NCBI GenBank assembly: GCA_910577825.1
Contig: CAJTOK010000027.1
Coordinates: 1-47,988 of the forward strand
DNA: 47,988 nt
Direction: 5' to 3'
Source: an uncultured Lachnospiraceae bacterium
GTDB lineage: Bacteria; Bacillota; Clostridia; Lachnospirales; Lachnospiraceae
The notes under the pieces: model-generated
Told to the model about the DNA's origin: nothing
What the model saw: the letters and a program-made list of their open reading frames with translations, nothing else
Database searches by the model: none
Position numbers and translations under genes: made by a program
Shown: positions 47,957-47,988 of the stretch, in pieces
How the letters are laid out: each line of letters opens with the position of its first letter
How positions within the stretch are numbered: position 1 is the first letter of the stretch

Positions 47957-47988
47957 TCCCCCACTTCTAAAGTGGTGGGATGAATTGC
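47957..47988. mobile_element. Terminal hairpin of an IS200/IS605-like element (partial, at window edge)
   Basis: CCCCCACT (47958-47965) pairs with AGTGG-T-GGG (47971-47979), with one bulged T and a short loop, followed by ATGAATTGC. Imperfect subterminal hairpins with a bulged T are the recognition ends of IS200/IS605 elements, which have no inverted terminal repeats and make no target duplication. The surface protein copy is interrupted right before it. The transposase would lie outside the window to the right. Confidence 0.55.

Overview
The window looks like a chromosomal stretch of a Gram-positive, AT-rich anaerobe of the Clostridia, most likely the Lachnospiraceae. This is inferred from strong AGGAGG-type ribosome binding sites, Rpn-family transposase remnants, Big2/TAP-linker surface proteins, a Lachnospiraceae-style lipoprotein set, CheV, WalJ and the ACT+DUF711 pair. 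Species cannot be read from the sequence. No rRNA or tRNA gene was recognised.

Layout. 1-3400: tail of an upstream operon (terminator), a DRE-TIM aldolase-like enzyme, glutamate racemase and a MATE exporter. 3400-14270: a long plus-strand tetrapyrrole operon: an Rrf2-type regulator with three cysteines, a ThiF/MoeB-like E1 enzyme, hemA, precorrin-2 dehydrogenase, hemC, a cobA-hemD fusion, a SAM methyltransferase, hemB and hemL. Together they make uroporphyrinogen III and precorrin-2/sirohydrochlorin from glutamyl-tRNA. Two AT-rich genes of unrelated type (a DGQHR/ParB-like protein and a protein with a HEPN-like R-x4-H motif) sit between the methyltransferase and hemB. 14270-19500: a coiled-coil protein and a GH27 alpha-galactosidase on the minus strand, an alpha/beta hydrolase and an EamA exporter on the plus strand, and a deleted Rpn transposase.

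19500-23110: a compact candidate RiPP (ribosomally made, modified peptide) locus: radical SAM/SPASM enzyme, ABC exporter, and a 55-codon gene for a peptide with three KNGxGCxC repeats and eight cysteines. A 13-bp-stem hairpin lies between exporter and peptide gene, three 11-bp-phased repeats lie upstream of the promoter, and a terminator closes the unit. 23110-28300: a small membrane protein plus SPFH protein, a DHH phosphoesterase, a DUF305 protein, a doubly truncated MFS remnant and an orphan histidine kinase. 28300-38850: a lipoprotein, CheV, an acidic membrane protein, HisH-HisF, uracil-DNA glycosylase, an FtsA-like protein, WalJ, and the ACT-domain/DUF711 pair.

38850-47988 is accessory. 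Four TGACATGAAA-like repeats spaced exactly 22 bp sit in front of a promoter, with two further promoters, upstream of a large secreted surface protein. Then come a lipoprotein, a minus-strand gene fragment, a HicAB toxin-antitoxin pair, and a GC-rich block of nested inverted repeats. Last is a second copy of the surface-protein gene that lacks the promoter-proximal/signal-peptide part and is cut off at its 3' end by what looks like an IS200/IS605-type terminal hairpin at the window edge. The best leads for something new are the radical-SAM/Cys-rich peptide locus, the DGQHR-like/HEPN-like pair, the 22-bp repeat array, and the structured block at 45172-45320.
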